From assembly GCA_008933995.1 (NCBI GenBank), contig WARS01000016.1, positions 9,007,848 to 9,071,847 on the forward strand: a stretch of DNA of 64,000 bases, given 5' to 3'. Numbering within the stretch: the stretch's first letter is position 1; the number at the start of each line of letters is the position of its first letter. Positions 23,301 through 34,990 of the stretch are shown one piece after another. The notes below the pieces were generated by a model. The model saw nothing but the letters and a program-made list of their open reading frames with translations. It made no database searches and was not told where the DNA came from. This DNA is from Datnioides undecimradiatus (Eukaryota; Chordata; Actinopteri; Lobotiformes; Datnioididae). The position numbers were made by a program, and so were the translations under genes.

Positions 23301-24979
23301 CTGCCATATTGACGGTATTAAAACATGACAGTAAAGGAATGGCAGCCCTAGCTCAACATCAGATGTGCCTGAAAACCCATGTGATATCATAATTGTTCCA
23401 ATTTGCATTTGGATGGATTGCATGGATTTGGTGACATTTAGCTGTAAATGCATTGAATGTAAAATCAGTCTAGTCATACAAACAAAACTGACGGCATCAT
23501 TAAGGTTCAAGTTGTGTATAGCAGCTGAAATCCAAAGATTGCTGTGTACATAATTGGATGCAGTACATGTATACCCTTTTTTGAGAAGGGTTTGGCGTCA
23601 CTGGAAATCTTTTCTCCCTCCCCTGAACTGGTCATTTAAGAGAAGCGGAGGAGAAAGAAGGCAAACAAAAGGTGAATGCAGGTCCAGAGGACAATGTGGA
23701 GGAAAAAGGCGGGAAACGAGGAGGCCCGAAGAAGTTGTTCAAATGGAATGAAGAAATCAGGTTAGATGTATTTTTAAAAAAAAAAAAAAAAAAAAAAAGT
23801 AAATTATTTGAAATGGTTTCATACTTCTGCTGCCCCTCTCGGAAAGAATTAAGGATTTTATGGATTTAAAAACAGGATCGGAGGGGGAAATTAAGCATCC
23901 AGCTTCAGTGCATCATTCCCTTTTTAACTTTGTGTAAACATAATCCTATTTTCTCTCACACAGGCAGTGCTTGTGTGATGTGCTTAGGGTGAAAATGGAG
24001 CGATATCAAAAGGAAGGAAAAGGAAACCAGGAGCTGGAAGAGTATCTGAAGACCTTATTAGACAGTGAGGTCAAACCGCTTTGGCCAAAAGGGTGGATGC
24101 AGTCCAGGTGTGTGACACCTTCAGTCATTTAAAAACCCAATTTTTATACTTTGAAACATTCTTCCTTTATCTGGTTGTACAGGCATACTTTTCTTAATGC
24201 ATGTTTCAGGGTGCTGATCAGGGAAAGCAGGAACATTTTAAGTCTCCCTACATCATTACCGTGAGTATAATTAAGAGTTGAGCTCTAAAAATAGATCATT
24301 TTGTCCAACAGATGATATAAACGGTATGTTTTTGTTAAAAGATGTCCAATTACTGACATGTTATTCCTCACATGCACTCAGAGTAAAACGGGCCAAGCCT
24401 GAGAAGAAGAAGTGCCCATCTATTAGTGGTCCTCCCACCACATCAGATGGTGGCAGCAGTGTTCAGGTATCTCCACCACGGACAGGACTCCCCCAAGAGG
24501 CGCACGATGTCTTTATCGAGGGCTCAGATATCTCCAATTCTATATCCCTTGGCGCTGTAAGGAAGGAAGCTGCTGCCTTAAAAAAGGTGGAAGGTAAACT
24601 GGAAGTGGACACTACTTGCTCCTCACCCGTAGAGGTAGAAGAGCCTCTGGCCAACATGACATCCGCTTCGACAAATTCCTTTCTTGATCTCTTTGCCGAT
24701 CAAGCGTTCGTACGTGAGCAGCCTCTCTCAGTTACCCAGGAGCTCCTAGCAGCAGCTGTCGCAAAATCCAAACGTTCAGTTCAACACTGGAGCTTCGGGG
24801 TGGACACTAAAAGTCCTCCTTTTCCTCCTCCACCTCCTCAGTCCAGCCCGGTCGGTTTCCCAGTGAGCGGGATGCATCAGGATGTTTTGCCCCAGCTGCA
24901 GATTGGAGACTTCACCTGGCACATTGATGCAGGCCAGGTGCAGATCAGCTCCGATGATGCTGACATTACTATTCAGTGA
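19929..24979 (+). CDS. ubn1: Ubinuclein (UBN1-like), HIRA-complex subunit
   Basis: Thirteen coding exons: 19929-20138, 20342-20434, 20588-20686, 20811-20945, 21162-21253, 21322-21910, 22033-22103, 22811-22940, 23054-23178, 23641-23760, 23964-24107, 24210-24260 and 24382-24979, giving about 818 aa. The N-terminal [18 protein letters not shown] strand is the ubinuclein signature. The Hpc2-related domain (residues about 105-168) reads [20 protein letters not shown], then [19 protein letters not shown]; in the family this domain binds HIRA. The conserved middle domain (about 390-600) runs from [13 protein letters not shown] through [13 protein letters not shown] and [10 protein letters not shown] to [11 protein letters not shown]. 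Known role: a nuclear subunit of the HIRA complex that helps deposit histone H3.3. The C-terminus is about 300 residues shorter than mammalian UBN1. UBN1 and UBN2 are hard to separate by eye; UBN1 is preferred. The acceptors of exons 6 and 9 are ambiguous within 3-21 nt. Confidence 0.88.
20303..20339 (+). repeat. Poly(T) tract at the ubinuclein exon 2 acceptor
   Basis: A T run with a single interrupting C acts as the polypyrimidine tract of the exon 2 acceptor (AG at 20340-20341). Confidence 0.8.
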
Positions 24980-24999
24980 CTCCCAGTGCAGATTCATAC

Positions 25000-25500
25000 A
25001 GTAAGTTTCATTAACACTGTTTTGGTAATCTGTCTGGCAGAACGTCTCTCTGTTTATTTACACTAAGCACAATATGGCAAGTCGCATTACAGTCAAGTGA
25101 CAGACACAAAGTCTTGAACGCATCTGTCTTTCCTTTCTACTATAAATGAGAGAGAGACTGACATATAATGACACATGATTCTGAAAACTGGAAGATACCA
25201 AAGTCAGCTGAACAGCCGTCAGTTAATGTTAACCTGCCTTTTTGTCTGTAGTTCTCAGCTGAAACATGCATCTTGTGCTATCATCTGAAATGGAGAAACT
25301 AAAGGAAGAAATAGTAATTGATTCGACCCATGAAAGGAGAAGAAGCACTTGAAGAAATGAAATGACGTATAATGTGTTCCTATTTCTTCTGTAACGTCTT
25401 CTGCTACTTGAGAAACACCTGGGATAACTGACCTGTACACGAAAGTCTGTTTGAAATATAAATGAATTACCTTGAATTAATAAAATAAAGCTTATAAAGG
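25000..25500 (+). terminator. ubinuclein 3'UTR with a spliced segment and poly(A) signals
   Basis: After the TGA a donor (ACA|GTAAGT at 25,001) and an acceptor (TGTCTGTAG ending at 25,251) suggest a 3'UTR intron starting only 21 nt past the stop. That is too close to be expected to trigger nonsense-mediated decay. Overlapping AATAAA signals at 25479-25484 and 25484-25489 mark the likely transcript end. Confidence 0.55.
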
Positions 25501-25529
25501 TTGTGTAGCCATTTGTTTTAGCTTAATTA

Positions 25530-25968
25530 CACTGGGGAACACAACTTTTGTTGAGTTAGGTCTAACAGCTGTTTTTAACTAATTTTTGGGTGCGGAATCC
25601 AAAACTGATCTCAGGTTTTCTCTATCACGTCAAGTTTTTGAACTATAGGATCCCCGTTTTCTTAAAAAATATGAAAAATACTGTACTTAACAGATATGTG
25701 CTTGTTTTATAAAAATTTTCAAATATTTACAATATATACAATGAAATATGAAAGAAACGGGCAGGACTGCAATGTTTATTTAACAGTATTATGTTTTTGC
25801 AAAGGACATGGCTACTGTAATTATAATTACAGTAGGATCCTATAGTTCAAAAACTTGACGTGATAGAGAAAAACTGAGATCAGTTTTGGATTCCGCACCC
25901 AAAAATTAGTTAAAAACAGCTGTCAGACCTCAACAAAACTAACTCAACAAAAATTGTGTTCCCCAGTG
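25530..25968. mobile_element. Palindromic MITE-like DNA element (foldback)
   Basis: The left arm (25530-25653) and right arm (25835-25968) are near-perfect reverse complements. Both begin at the ends with CACTGGGGAACACAA and run inward to a GGATCC-containing junction; a 181-nt spacer lies between them. The right arm carries about 10 extra bases near its end. The flanking bases are TA on both sides, consistent with a TA target duplication, and the terminal match extends to 19 bp if ATTA is included. There is no coding capacity. This is a non-autonomous DNA transposon of uncertain superfamily, sitting about 30 nt beyond the last ubinuclein poly(A) signal. Confidence 0.8.
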
Positions 25969-26010
25969 TAATCAGTGGAATTTTGCTTATCTGGAGGGTG
26001 AGCTGTGGAG

Positions 26011-26109
26011 AAAAAACTTGACGTGCTAGAAAAAAACTGACTGCAATTTAGTTTTAATCAGCATAAAAATCTAACTCAACAGAAAATTTTTTCAAATTGT
26101 TCCCCAGTG
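26011..26109. mobile_element. Solo arm of a related MITE
   Basis: The stretch starting AAAAAACTTGACGTGCTAGA and ending TTGTTCCCCAGTG is a diverged copy of the right arm of the neighbouring palindromic element. No matching left arm is nearby. It is either an older truncated copy or a by-product of insertion next to an existing one. Confidence 0.65.
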
Positions 26110-26961
26110 TTATCTCAGCATGTAGCATAGCAGCTTAGGCAAATCTGAGTCGGACGTTTTTAGTAATGATTTTTATATGTTGGCACAACTCCATTTTTAA
26201 ACAGCAGTTTTAGACTTGGTCGTGCACAAACCAGTCAAGCCAGCACAAACCAAACCATTATCAACTTTAATTTCTACTGAAACTCTAATTATTAAAACAA
26301 GAATGGGTTGTAGTTTTTGGGGGGTTTTTAAGGCATGCTTTGTAGAAACAATACCAGTTTCACCTTTTGTTAAAAATAATTGTCTAATTGTTTTCACTTA
26401 AACATGTTTGAAATCACATCAATAATTGACCTGCAATTATGTATAATTTGTTTTCAGGTTTTTAATGTATAGCAGACACATAACCTTGGTGGTTTGCAAT
26501 GTTAAGTGTAGATACCACACTTGGAGACAGAAGCTCTTCATACTCCGATTATGCAACACATGTACACAGAGACAGACACTGTAACATTACACAAACAGTT
26601 CATAAAAAGGGAGGCAGCATACCACTGTCTTATTACAGTATGATACATTATAATATACAAAACTAGAATGTGAATTTTATTTCTAGAGCAGCTCTCAATC
26701 TGGAGGCAATCAACGTGACCTTTTGTGCGGATAAAATAGAAACTTAAGTTTGATAATATACAAAAATGTACCTGGACAGGAGCTTTCCAAAAGAGTTTTA
26801 ATGTTTGTTGTTGTTATTTTTGTTGTTGATGATGTCACTGTTGTTGCTGGCGGCATCAGTGGGGATTGAAATGAAAGCTGCACAAAGCATTGAAAGAACT
26901 GAAAGAACATTTCTCTCAACAGGAGCAGGTCATCCAGCATAGAAAAATCATGGAGGAGGTT
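26110..26961. other. Intergenic DNA and probable 3'UTR of the ICAM-like gene
   Basis: A minus-strand AATAAA (TTTATT at 26676-26681) about 280 nt past the ICAM-like stop is a plausible poly(A) signal. Nothing else is recognised. Confidence 0.5.
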
Positions 26962-29900
26962 TTACAGCCAGTTAATTATCTGAGTAAGCAAGACAGCCAA
27001 CAGGAAAGCTCTAGAGCTATTTGCAGTACCTAGAAAGAGAAAGAGATGAAAATGAGTTACACCAATGGAAGAGCAAGAATTTAAACTTTTGCCAAGACAG
27101 GTTTAAACAAATATAATTAGAAGTTCATAGATTTAAAATCTAATTTGCAGGTCTCATTTCTTTTGGAAATACAGCACAGAAATACGATGACATTCATTTT
27201 ATGATGAAGCAGATTACTTAAACCTACCACTGTGGGCAAGGACTTCCACCTCCACTGTGAAGTTTTTTTCTTCAAGTAGTCCCTTTGCTAAGATGGTGTA
27301 TTTCCCAGAATGCCCTCTGCTTGAGCATGTGGGCAGGGCAACCACCTGCCCGTCTCTGTACCAGGTGACTAGTGGTTGAGGGTTTCCTCTCACCTCACAG
27401 TTAAGGCTCTCTCCCTCTTTCACCTGCATTTTCGGTGGACAGACAAGCTGTGGACCAACTGGGATCAAAGAGACGTTAGAGTGACGGTGTGAAGGGAAAG
27501 ACAGCAGAAAGACTTGAATGCAATAATGACTTGCAGTGTCACTCACAGAAGACAGTGCCAGTGATGTTTTGTGACATCACCACTGGAGGGGGCTGTGGTC
27601 CTTCAGGTCCCAGGTCCAGCTCAGCTTTACACCAGTACTCCCCACCATCATCTTCTTTAGTAGGCCTGATGTTTAAAGTGAAGATCTCAGTCACTGGTGT
27701 ATTGTCCTGTGTGTTCTTGGAGCGCAGTGTACCCAGTGCTGTCTGTCCTCTGTAGAAGGTGACACTGAGGTTTCCAACAGGAGCAACATCCTGTACTCTA
27801 CACTGCAGAGTGTACTCATGACCCTCCACCATTGGCTCTGTGTGAACAAAGCTGATGGACACATTATCTGGAGGCTCTGTGGAAAAAAGGGTGACATATT
27901 AACCAAATGGTAAGCCTTGATGTATTTCCTATGATGTCAGGGAGACAAAATTATGAACTCACTGTAGACTGTTACAGGTAGATTGATGTGGCAAGTCCCA
28001 CCCTGTTCAGAGAGTGCATAACAGAATGCGTCGATGGTCCATGTGCTAGTCCTGTTTACGCTCCAGACAAGAAAACGATCCATAGTGGCACTAGGACTCT
28101 CCTACAGTCGTAAAAGATCACATAATCAAGCAATTGAGGTTCTGACTAAAATAGAAAGTTACTATCTGAGTGCTTAATGTTTGTTAAGTACACCTATACA
28201 ATATAATATTCAGTTAGGCTGGCACCATCTACATCTGTGCCTTTTTGCTGACTGGGTGTGCAGTGGAATCTCGGGACATTCCCCTGAGGAGTGAACTGCC
28301 CACAGCTGGCATGTTCTCACTCACATGGACAATGCTGGATAAATGCCCTGCTTCAGCTGTGCTTGAATATTTTCAACAAACAGGTAGGTTAGGTTGAAGA
28401 CATATGGTCAGCTTTGTCACAGTAGATCTCCAATGATGGTTGTTGGACAGAACGAGAGGCCTGAAAAAGGTTTGGGCAAACCATTTAATAAACCAGGAAG
28501 GGAAGGCTGTTTGTTTTTCAGCAGGACAGGGGAATAGCTGACCTCAGAGGGGATATTGTTGGACTGAGGAAAGAACATTTAATGAACAACTTGGGGGAAC
28601 CCAAGGTGGAGGGTAGTGAGGTGGTCAAAAGACTCAGAAGCATTAACGTTCAGGGTTAACAAATAAACACATAATAGATAGCAGTGATTTCCCTACCAGT
28701 GAGACTTCCCAACCAAGAACAGAGAAGTCCGTCATTTGTACAGAGCAGTTAGCTGTGAATGGATCCCCATACCTGTGACAGGAGAGTTTACACACAATTA
28801 GTGTCCTTCCCAAACAAGTCAGCGGTAACACATGGAAAAAGAGGGGATCAGTATAAAGTAGCTGCTAGTCGGGGGGCTTGTTTTGGTACGCAACATTTTC
28901 TCCTCTGCTCCTTCTTTAAACAGCAAAAACAAGTCTAGATAATTGTCATAGTGCCAGAGTAACTCATAATCACCCACTCCTTTCTTTATTATTTATTTTT
29001 ATTATTTTATTTTGAAAGGCAAGGAGGAAAGACGCGTGAAACAGCCACAGCACCATCTCTGACTTACCTGATGACCAGAGTAGAGGGTGACATCGTCAGA
29101 AGGCATCTGACTTTTTCTGAGTGTCCAGAGCTGCTCATGAATGTGGGCATTTGGGGTGTGATATTGAGGTAAGGAGAAAGTAGAGATGGGAGGATTGATG
29201 GAGAGGGAGAGGGAGGTGAAATTTGTGATGGAAGAGGCGGAGCAGGTGTGTAAAGGGAAATGGGAGATGAGGTAACTGACGTCACAGGAATTTTCAGGGA
29301 GTGGGAGAGGACATATGACATAATAAGTCACTTACATATGGAAATGCAGGCATAAAATATCTAAAAACTGTAGACTGGAGGAGTTTTGCAATAGTGATGC
29401 TCAGATTAGATGCCCTCCACTGATGGTTATTTTTCCTTAAACTACATTCACCAATAAAACATTTAAGTGTCTTTAATCTGCTAAACTGCTAAACTGAACT
29501 CAAGGACTCAAAGGAATATGTATAATGTGTTTGTGTATCTGTGATGTGAAATCTGAAAAAAAAATTGCATCTCTTGTTTATTTTTGTACCATAACCTGTG
29601 TGAACTCATGAGTCATTTCCCCTGTTTTTACATAACAGAGTCAAAGGTCAATTGAATTTTGCCATCTTGTGAAATAATAGCTGATCTATTGTAAACCATT
29701 GTTTCGTAGCGCCCTGAATACACCCAGTGTGTTCCTCTGAGGAAGGAAGGACACCCTGCCCAAGGCAAAAGAACTCGCTCCTCTTTTCTATGACCATTGT
29801 TCCACTGAATCCAGGGGTTGTTCTGCTGCCTATCAGATGATCTCATTTATAGTAGAGCTCACTGGTGTGTGTATGTGCGTGTGTGTCTGCATACTGGCAT

Positions 29901-30783
29901 ACTGGCCAAAATTTAGACTTATGTTTCCCACATGCCTGGCAGCAAATTTAGCAAAATGAGACAACTGCTGGCTTACATCTATACCATCAGTCTCACTTAT
30001 GGTGCTTAATATTGCCAAAAATCTAAATTGTTTTATTTAAATATTAGCATTCACTAATGAAAAAAGTACTCTGGCCTCAGATTTGTCTTTATCTCAATAA
30101 CTGAATAACTACTAACTAAAGTTGCCAGATAAATGGCTAAAAAGTAAATAATTTATCAATGGAAAATAGTGGATTTTAAGTTTAAAGTGGTATAAAATGG
30201 CAATACATAAGGAAAGTACACGTACTTCAAAATCTAACTAAAGTAAAGTAATTGTACTGACGTACCACAACAAGAATTGTCATTGTCATTGAAAGCAGAC
30301 ACATACATGCCCCGATGTATTTCATGCACATTTTTTCCCCACCTGCAGGTCCACAGTCCCCACAGGGTTTCTAAATTGAGTCTGAGTGATGACAATAGCT
30401 CCACGAAATATTTTTTCCTCCTCACCTTGTCAAAAAACAAAACTCACCACACTTGATAGAACTTAAACTTTCCAAAATGCTGTGCACATAGAGCTGAGAT
30501 CCTGACACATCTCTCTGAATTAAATTTTTTACTTCTTCAGTCCTTTAAAAATGTATAAAAAGAGTAAAAAACACTCTCTGACATCCACAGCCTGTGCTAC
30601 ATTGAGAGGAATCACACACTAAATCAAAAATCTACATCACCTGCTCTGCTAAGGCTGTTTCCACTTCGAACAGGTTTTATCTCACTGTACCTAATCATAG
30701 CGTACATTGAGCTTGTCATTTCACTCACCTGAGCCAAACAGGCAAAGCAGCAAAAGTGTGATTGGCCATCTAGGTGTACACAT
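26962..30783 (-). CDS. ICAM-like Ig-domain adhesion protein, GPI-type tail
   Basis: Seven exons on the minus strand: 30783-30729, 29116-29068, 28772-28697, 28101-27963, 27876-27547, 27458-27228 and 27029-26962 (TAA). All phases match, giving 315 aa. Residues 1-18, [18 protein letters not shown], are a signal peptide. Domain 1 (about 20-107) has the ICAM pattern: [18 protein letters not shown], a central W, and a final [11 protein letters not shown]. Domain 2 (108-217) is a long Ig domain with [10 protein letters not shown]. Domain 3 (218-294) is a shorter I-set-like domain (VTWYRDGQ). The last exon encodes [20 protein letters not shown] and stops, with a hydrophobic end and no cytoplasmic tail, so a GPI anchor is inferred. 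Several N-glycosylation sites are visible. It is probably a leukocyte or endothelial surface ligand; the exact orthologue is unknown. Domain 1 is split over three exons, which is unusual. Confidence 0.78.
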
Positions 30784-30929
30784 CCTTCTTCAGTTTCCCT
30801 GGCTCCAAGTATTGGCAGCTGATATGACGTCTCCCTGAAACACCAGTTACTGGCTGCGTGATGCTGGCACTGAAACGGCTTGAGATCTGAGAAAACACAG
30901 AGAACTTCAGGTTTTTATGGGAATGAGGG

Positions 30930-31142
30930 TGTGTATGTATGTGCTTGTATGTGTGTGTCCTGCCTGTGTGTGTGTGTGTGTGGGTGTGTGTGTGTGTGTG
31001 TGTTCTGCTTGTGTGTGTCTGAAGCTGATGATCAGGCGATTCCTTTGCTTTTGCCTCTGAAACCCACTATGGGCGTTCTCTGTTGGTATATCAAGACAGG
31101 AAGGAAGGGAGGGTCAAGAAAAATGCAGTGTAGTGACTTGTG

Positions 31143-31176
<34 letters not shown>

Positions 31177-31180
31177 CATG
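30930..31180. repeat. (GT)n microsatellites
   Basis: Imperfect GT-rich repeats at about 30,930-31,020 and a GT run at about 31,137-31,178, upstream of the ICAM-like gene. Confidence 0.85.
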
Positions 31181-31199
31181 CGCGCTGTTCCACCCAGTA

Positions 31200-32150
31200 G
31201 CTGTAGAACTATTGAGAAAACAAAGCAGTCAACTCAGGGTTAATGCCTTTTCACAGTTAATCATTATTATCAATATGACAGCTGTTATGGAAATGTCACA
31301 GTAACTCACATGAAATTCCTCCTCATCTATAACTTTCTGATAGAGGTCAGCAGATAGAGGTCAGCAGGTTTCGTGCCAAATATCCTGATATTTCAAGCTC
31401 AAGCTCATTTCAATTTCATGATCCCTTCTACAGTGACAAGCAGCTCCAAAGCCTTATGTTATCACCATCTCCTTCACAGTCAGTGTAGTGTTTCTTGGAT
31501 GATGAGCTGAAGTGGCTTGAGCCAAACATATCTTTCAGAATTAAAGCAAATAAGTTCAACCTTTGGCTGGTCAGATCATAATACATTTTCCTACATGTTG
31601 TTGGGGAACTGAATGCCCCTTTTGTACAGTTCAGATGGGCTTGAATATTGAATGTCCTCTTTACCCCATAATCCAGATATGTGCAGAATACAGAAGAACA
31701 TTGCCTCATGTAAGGATTCACCGTTACCTGTGAGAAACTCCTGTAGTTCCCTTAGAGTTGCTGTTGGCCTCTTGGTACTTGTTAGCCTCCCCGATAAGTT
31801 TTCTCTTCATGCTCTCATTAACTTTGGCGGTTCTTTTGCTGAATTAGATCTAACAGTGTCTTTGGTAGCGCTCTCTCTCTGTCTTAGAGAGGGGAGGGGG
31901 GGTGTAGACTTTTTTTATGAAAGGGCAATAAATTCTTTTGCCTTCACTTTCTGTTTTCAACCTTGAACTAGGTGTATACTTCAGTTCACGCCCATGTTGA
32001 CGTACATTGCCGTCAAGTTAGTAATCTTCCCGTCAGACCAAAAGGAAGTCTGAAGCTTGGAGTATCAATGAGGCTAGGTTTTTGCTTATCTTTCAGTCTG
32101 TTTCCTAGTTCTTGGTGCCTTGGTGGGTGAGGCATTTTGGATTAGTTGAG
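31200..32150. other. Intergenic DNA between the divergent ICAM-like and PYD genes
   Basis: No gene is supported. It must contain the promoter of the first PYD gene. An imperfect interferon-type motif (TTTCTGTTTTC, about 31,948-31,960) lies about 210 nt upstream of that gene's inferred leader-exon donor and is weak. Confidence 0.4.
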
Positions 32151-32964
32151 CTCACAAAACACTGACTTCAGGTGAGTGCTCTTTGCGATTTAAATTATTT
32201 TTAGTGGTTATTGTTGAGCAGATGCAGTGTTGTGTCACAGCCTGATATTGGCTAAATGGCCGTGCTTATGTAGGATATCAAAATGTATCTATATATTTTA
32301 ATTATGTGCTTCTATATTTTAATTATGTGCTTCTTGAATTCTCTGTTTTCACTGTCCAGTGAAAACCATGTCCAATGTATCTACAATTTCAATCAAATGT
32401 GGTGATTCTTGTGTTTATTATTTCTAACTAAATGATAAGTTATACATCATCATATTCATTGTTATGTTGTTTGACAGTAAAAAAACGTATTTGATGCAAT
32501 GTTTTACCAATAAATCGACTATTAAATCAATTAAACTATTAAGTGTTTTATGAACTAATAGATTTTGTAAATAAATCAGAAAATCAAAAGGAAACATGGA
32601 AGTGATAAAAAAGCAATTTTTCTTCAAATCGTCTGATTATTATTAATTAACTCCATTTCTGTTGACCAATTAGATGTAGAATTCTTTGTCTACATGATAC
32701 ATGTGGTCCTCCATATGTATAAGACTCTTCTTTTCCCATTCTTCAGCTAAATAACCCACTTAAAACTCACTGAAGTATCTGAAAAATGTCTTGTCACAAA
32801 GCTAAGAACTGAGCTGATGTATGAAACACTGATGCCTTGGAGTTACACAGTTTTCCTAAAAAGCAGCTTTGAAGTTTCAGTAATCTCATAAACCATATTA
32901 GTCTCATCCCCTGAGATGTTCACTTCTGATAATTTTCCCTGCCTTTCCTGTTCATTGAATAGAG

Positions 32965-33534
32965 ATGCTGGTACCACAACTGCTCTTGGAGACTATGGAG
33001 GAACTCACTGAGAAGGAATTCCTCAAATTTAAGTGGTATCTCGCTCTGAACGTCCTGAACAACCTTAAACAATTAGCCAAGTGCTATCTGGAGACCCCAC
33101 ACCGGCATGCCATTGTGAGTAGGATGATTGAGAGCTATGGGGAAGAAATGGCTGTGAACATAACCACTGAGATCCTGAGGAGGATGAAACACAATAACGC
33201 TGCAGAGGAACTGAATAAAAGATACACAGGTGCCGTAGACCAATGAGTTTGAAGAGGCTGTTTCAAATTTGTTCAATTGTGTCTCTTGCTGATTCTTGGT
33301 GTTTAATTCACAGAGGGAGCAGCAGCTGAGGAAAAAGTCCCATGTCCACTTGTACCCTCGTCAACTGTTTTGGGTCCTCCAGCTGTGCAGAAAGCCTCTG
33401 CCGGTGGTGCAAGTAGTAGCATCGCTCCTGGGGTCATAACTACCATCAACGGTAGCCTCATTATCACTGGTGATGTTTCTGGATCAATAATAATTAATAC
33501 AGCTTACCATAAAGACGATTACCTTCAGAACTGA
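32965..33534 (+). CDS. PYD-tail protein 1 (pyrin domain plus short tail)
   Basis: Two coding exons, 32965-33229 (265 nt, pyrin domain) and 33314-33534 (tail), give 161 aa. A splice acceptor (TTCATTGAATAG) lies 2 nt before the ATG, so a noncoding leader exon precedes it; its donor is probably CTTCAG|GTGAGT at 32,171. Residues 1-88 show the PYD six-helix pattern: LLETMEELTEKEFLKFKWYL, then MIESYGEEMAVNITTEILRR and NNAAEEL. The tail is Ala/Ser/Pro-rich and ends in SLIITGDVSGSIIIN followed by a charged AYHKDDYLQN. PYDs form homotypic filaments with ASC or NLR proteins in inflammasomes. There is no other effector domain, so it resembles a PYD-only regulator. It is the first of three tandem paralogues. 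Function is inferred, not known. Confidence 0.82.
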
Positions 33535-34990
33535 AGTGGCACACAGGAGGAGGATCAAAACTTAAAAACTGAAACAGAATTCTCTAAAGTTATTTCTAGT
33601 TGTGCATTTAATGTTGTTCTAGTATAAATTAAGTGACACGTCTCATAATTTATGACAGGATATCAATGAAAACAACTCTTGATCGTACCTACCTCTGGCA
33701 GCCATTTTCACACAGGTGGCTTTGAACAAAGCATTAAACTGCAACAGCTCATTGCTCCTGCACTGCGGCTCTTCGTGCACTTTGAAGTGTTTGTGTTTAC
33801 AGCTCAATTTCTGATGATGCATTTATGTGGAATTTAAGTGAGGTAACTAAGTAGATTTTATTGCAGTTTATTCCATAACATTTGTGGTACGACCATGTGA
33901 CCATAATGGTTTAGTGCAGGACTAGAAATAAATGAATGTCCGTTATAAATGTACATTTTGGTACAAGACTTTCATTCTGCTACTTAAGTAACATTTTAAA
34001 TGAGGCGGGGTGTTTTTATAGTGTAGTATTGATTTGGGCGGATCTAAATATTTCTTTTACCACGGCATGAGAAATCAAAATTCAAAATCACTTCCCTGTT
34101 TGAACATGGCAGAATCACTGTGTGGGATTCAGGGGTGTCTTTTGTCAGAAAACAAATATAATGTTCATAATTGTCTGTCCATTTGTGTGTTGTCACCTGT
34201 AAATAAGAATAGTTGTGTTTTGTCACTTAGTATGAACCTTTTCAGTGACCTGCTTCCAAGGAGTTGATGAAATCTGACAACCTCACTTCTAAATCCCACA
34301 CAGTCTTTTAACATCATCCTGGATCTCTTGGTTTTTTGCAAATCCTTTTGTAACTTTGTTCTTGAAATTCATTGTAAAAAATAAAGTTTATGATTATTAT
34401 TATTGTTATAGAGTTGCCATGATTTGTATTAAATAGTAAGTTCACCTAAATTGCAACATAGTTCTTGAGAGTGCAGTTTATGTGTGGCCTTAAAAACAAG
34501 GCAAACAATAAAGTTTCATAAACAGATGTGGTTGAAAGCGCTGGTACTAGTAAGTGGAAAATTAATTAGTTTAATGAACATCTTTTTTTCTGCTAGAAAA
34601 TGGTTTGTTTATTTTTAGACATGACAGTGTAGTCGTGTGGATCTCGTGGTGTCATGCAGTGAGCGCTGCAAACAAAATTCAGTCCTTGGGTGAAGCATAG
34701 CTCTTGAGACATGAGACCAGATAATTTGCTGCCTTTTAAATAGTGAAACACTCAGTCCTTCACTCATTGGGGTGAAATCAAGGGTGAGGAGAGTCAAACT
34801 TCCGTCAGTCTCTTTCACTACTTCAACACAAGACCTCCAGGTCCTTCTTTTCAAAGAATACTCCCCCACTCGTCTATTCTGCTGCGCGTTGCTCTTTCGC
34901 AAACTTCCTGTCAACGCGGGAGAAACCGAAAGTAACGATTTGCGCCGTTTTCCATCATCTCTCAGAGGAACATCAGTGGGCAGCAGGCGG
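33535..34990 (+). other. 3'UTR of PYD gene 1 and intergenic DNA
   Basis: AATAAA at 34380-34385, preceded by a TTGTAAA stretch, is the likely poly(A) signal. An earlier one lies near 33,928. No additional gene is supported. Confidence 0.45.
34922..34932 (+). promoter_or_regulatory. Interferon-stimulated response element upstream of PYD gene 2
   Basis: AGAAACCGAAAGT contains GAAACCGAAAG, a perfect match to the ISRE core GAAANNGAAA. It lies about 60 nt upstream of a good splice donor (CACG|GTAAGT, exon end 34,994) that probably ends the noncoding leader exon of the second PYD gene. ISREs bind ISGF3 and IRF factors. Chance occurrence of one core in a window this size is possible, but the position is apt. 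Confidence 0.5.

Noticed and set aside
31945-31962. ISRE-like motif upstream of PYD gene 1
   Set aside because: Spacing between half-sites is wrong by one base; too weak to call as a site.
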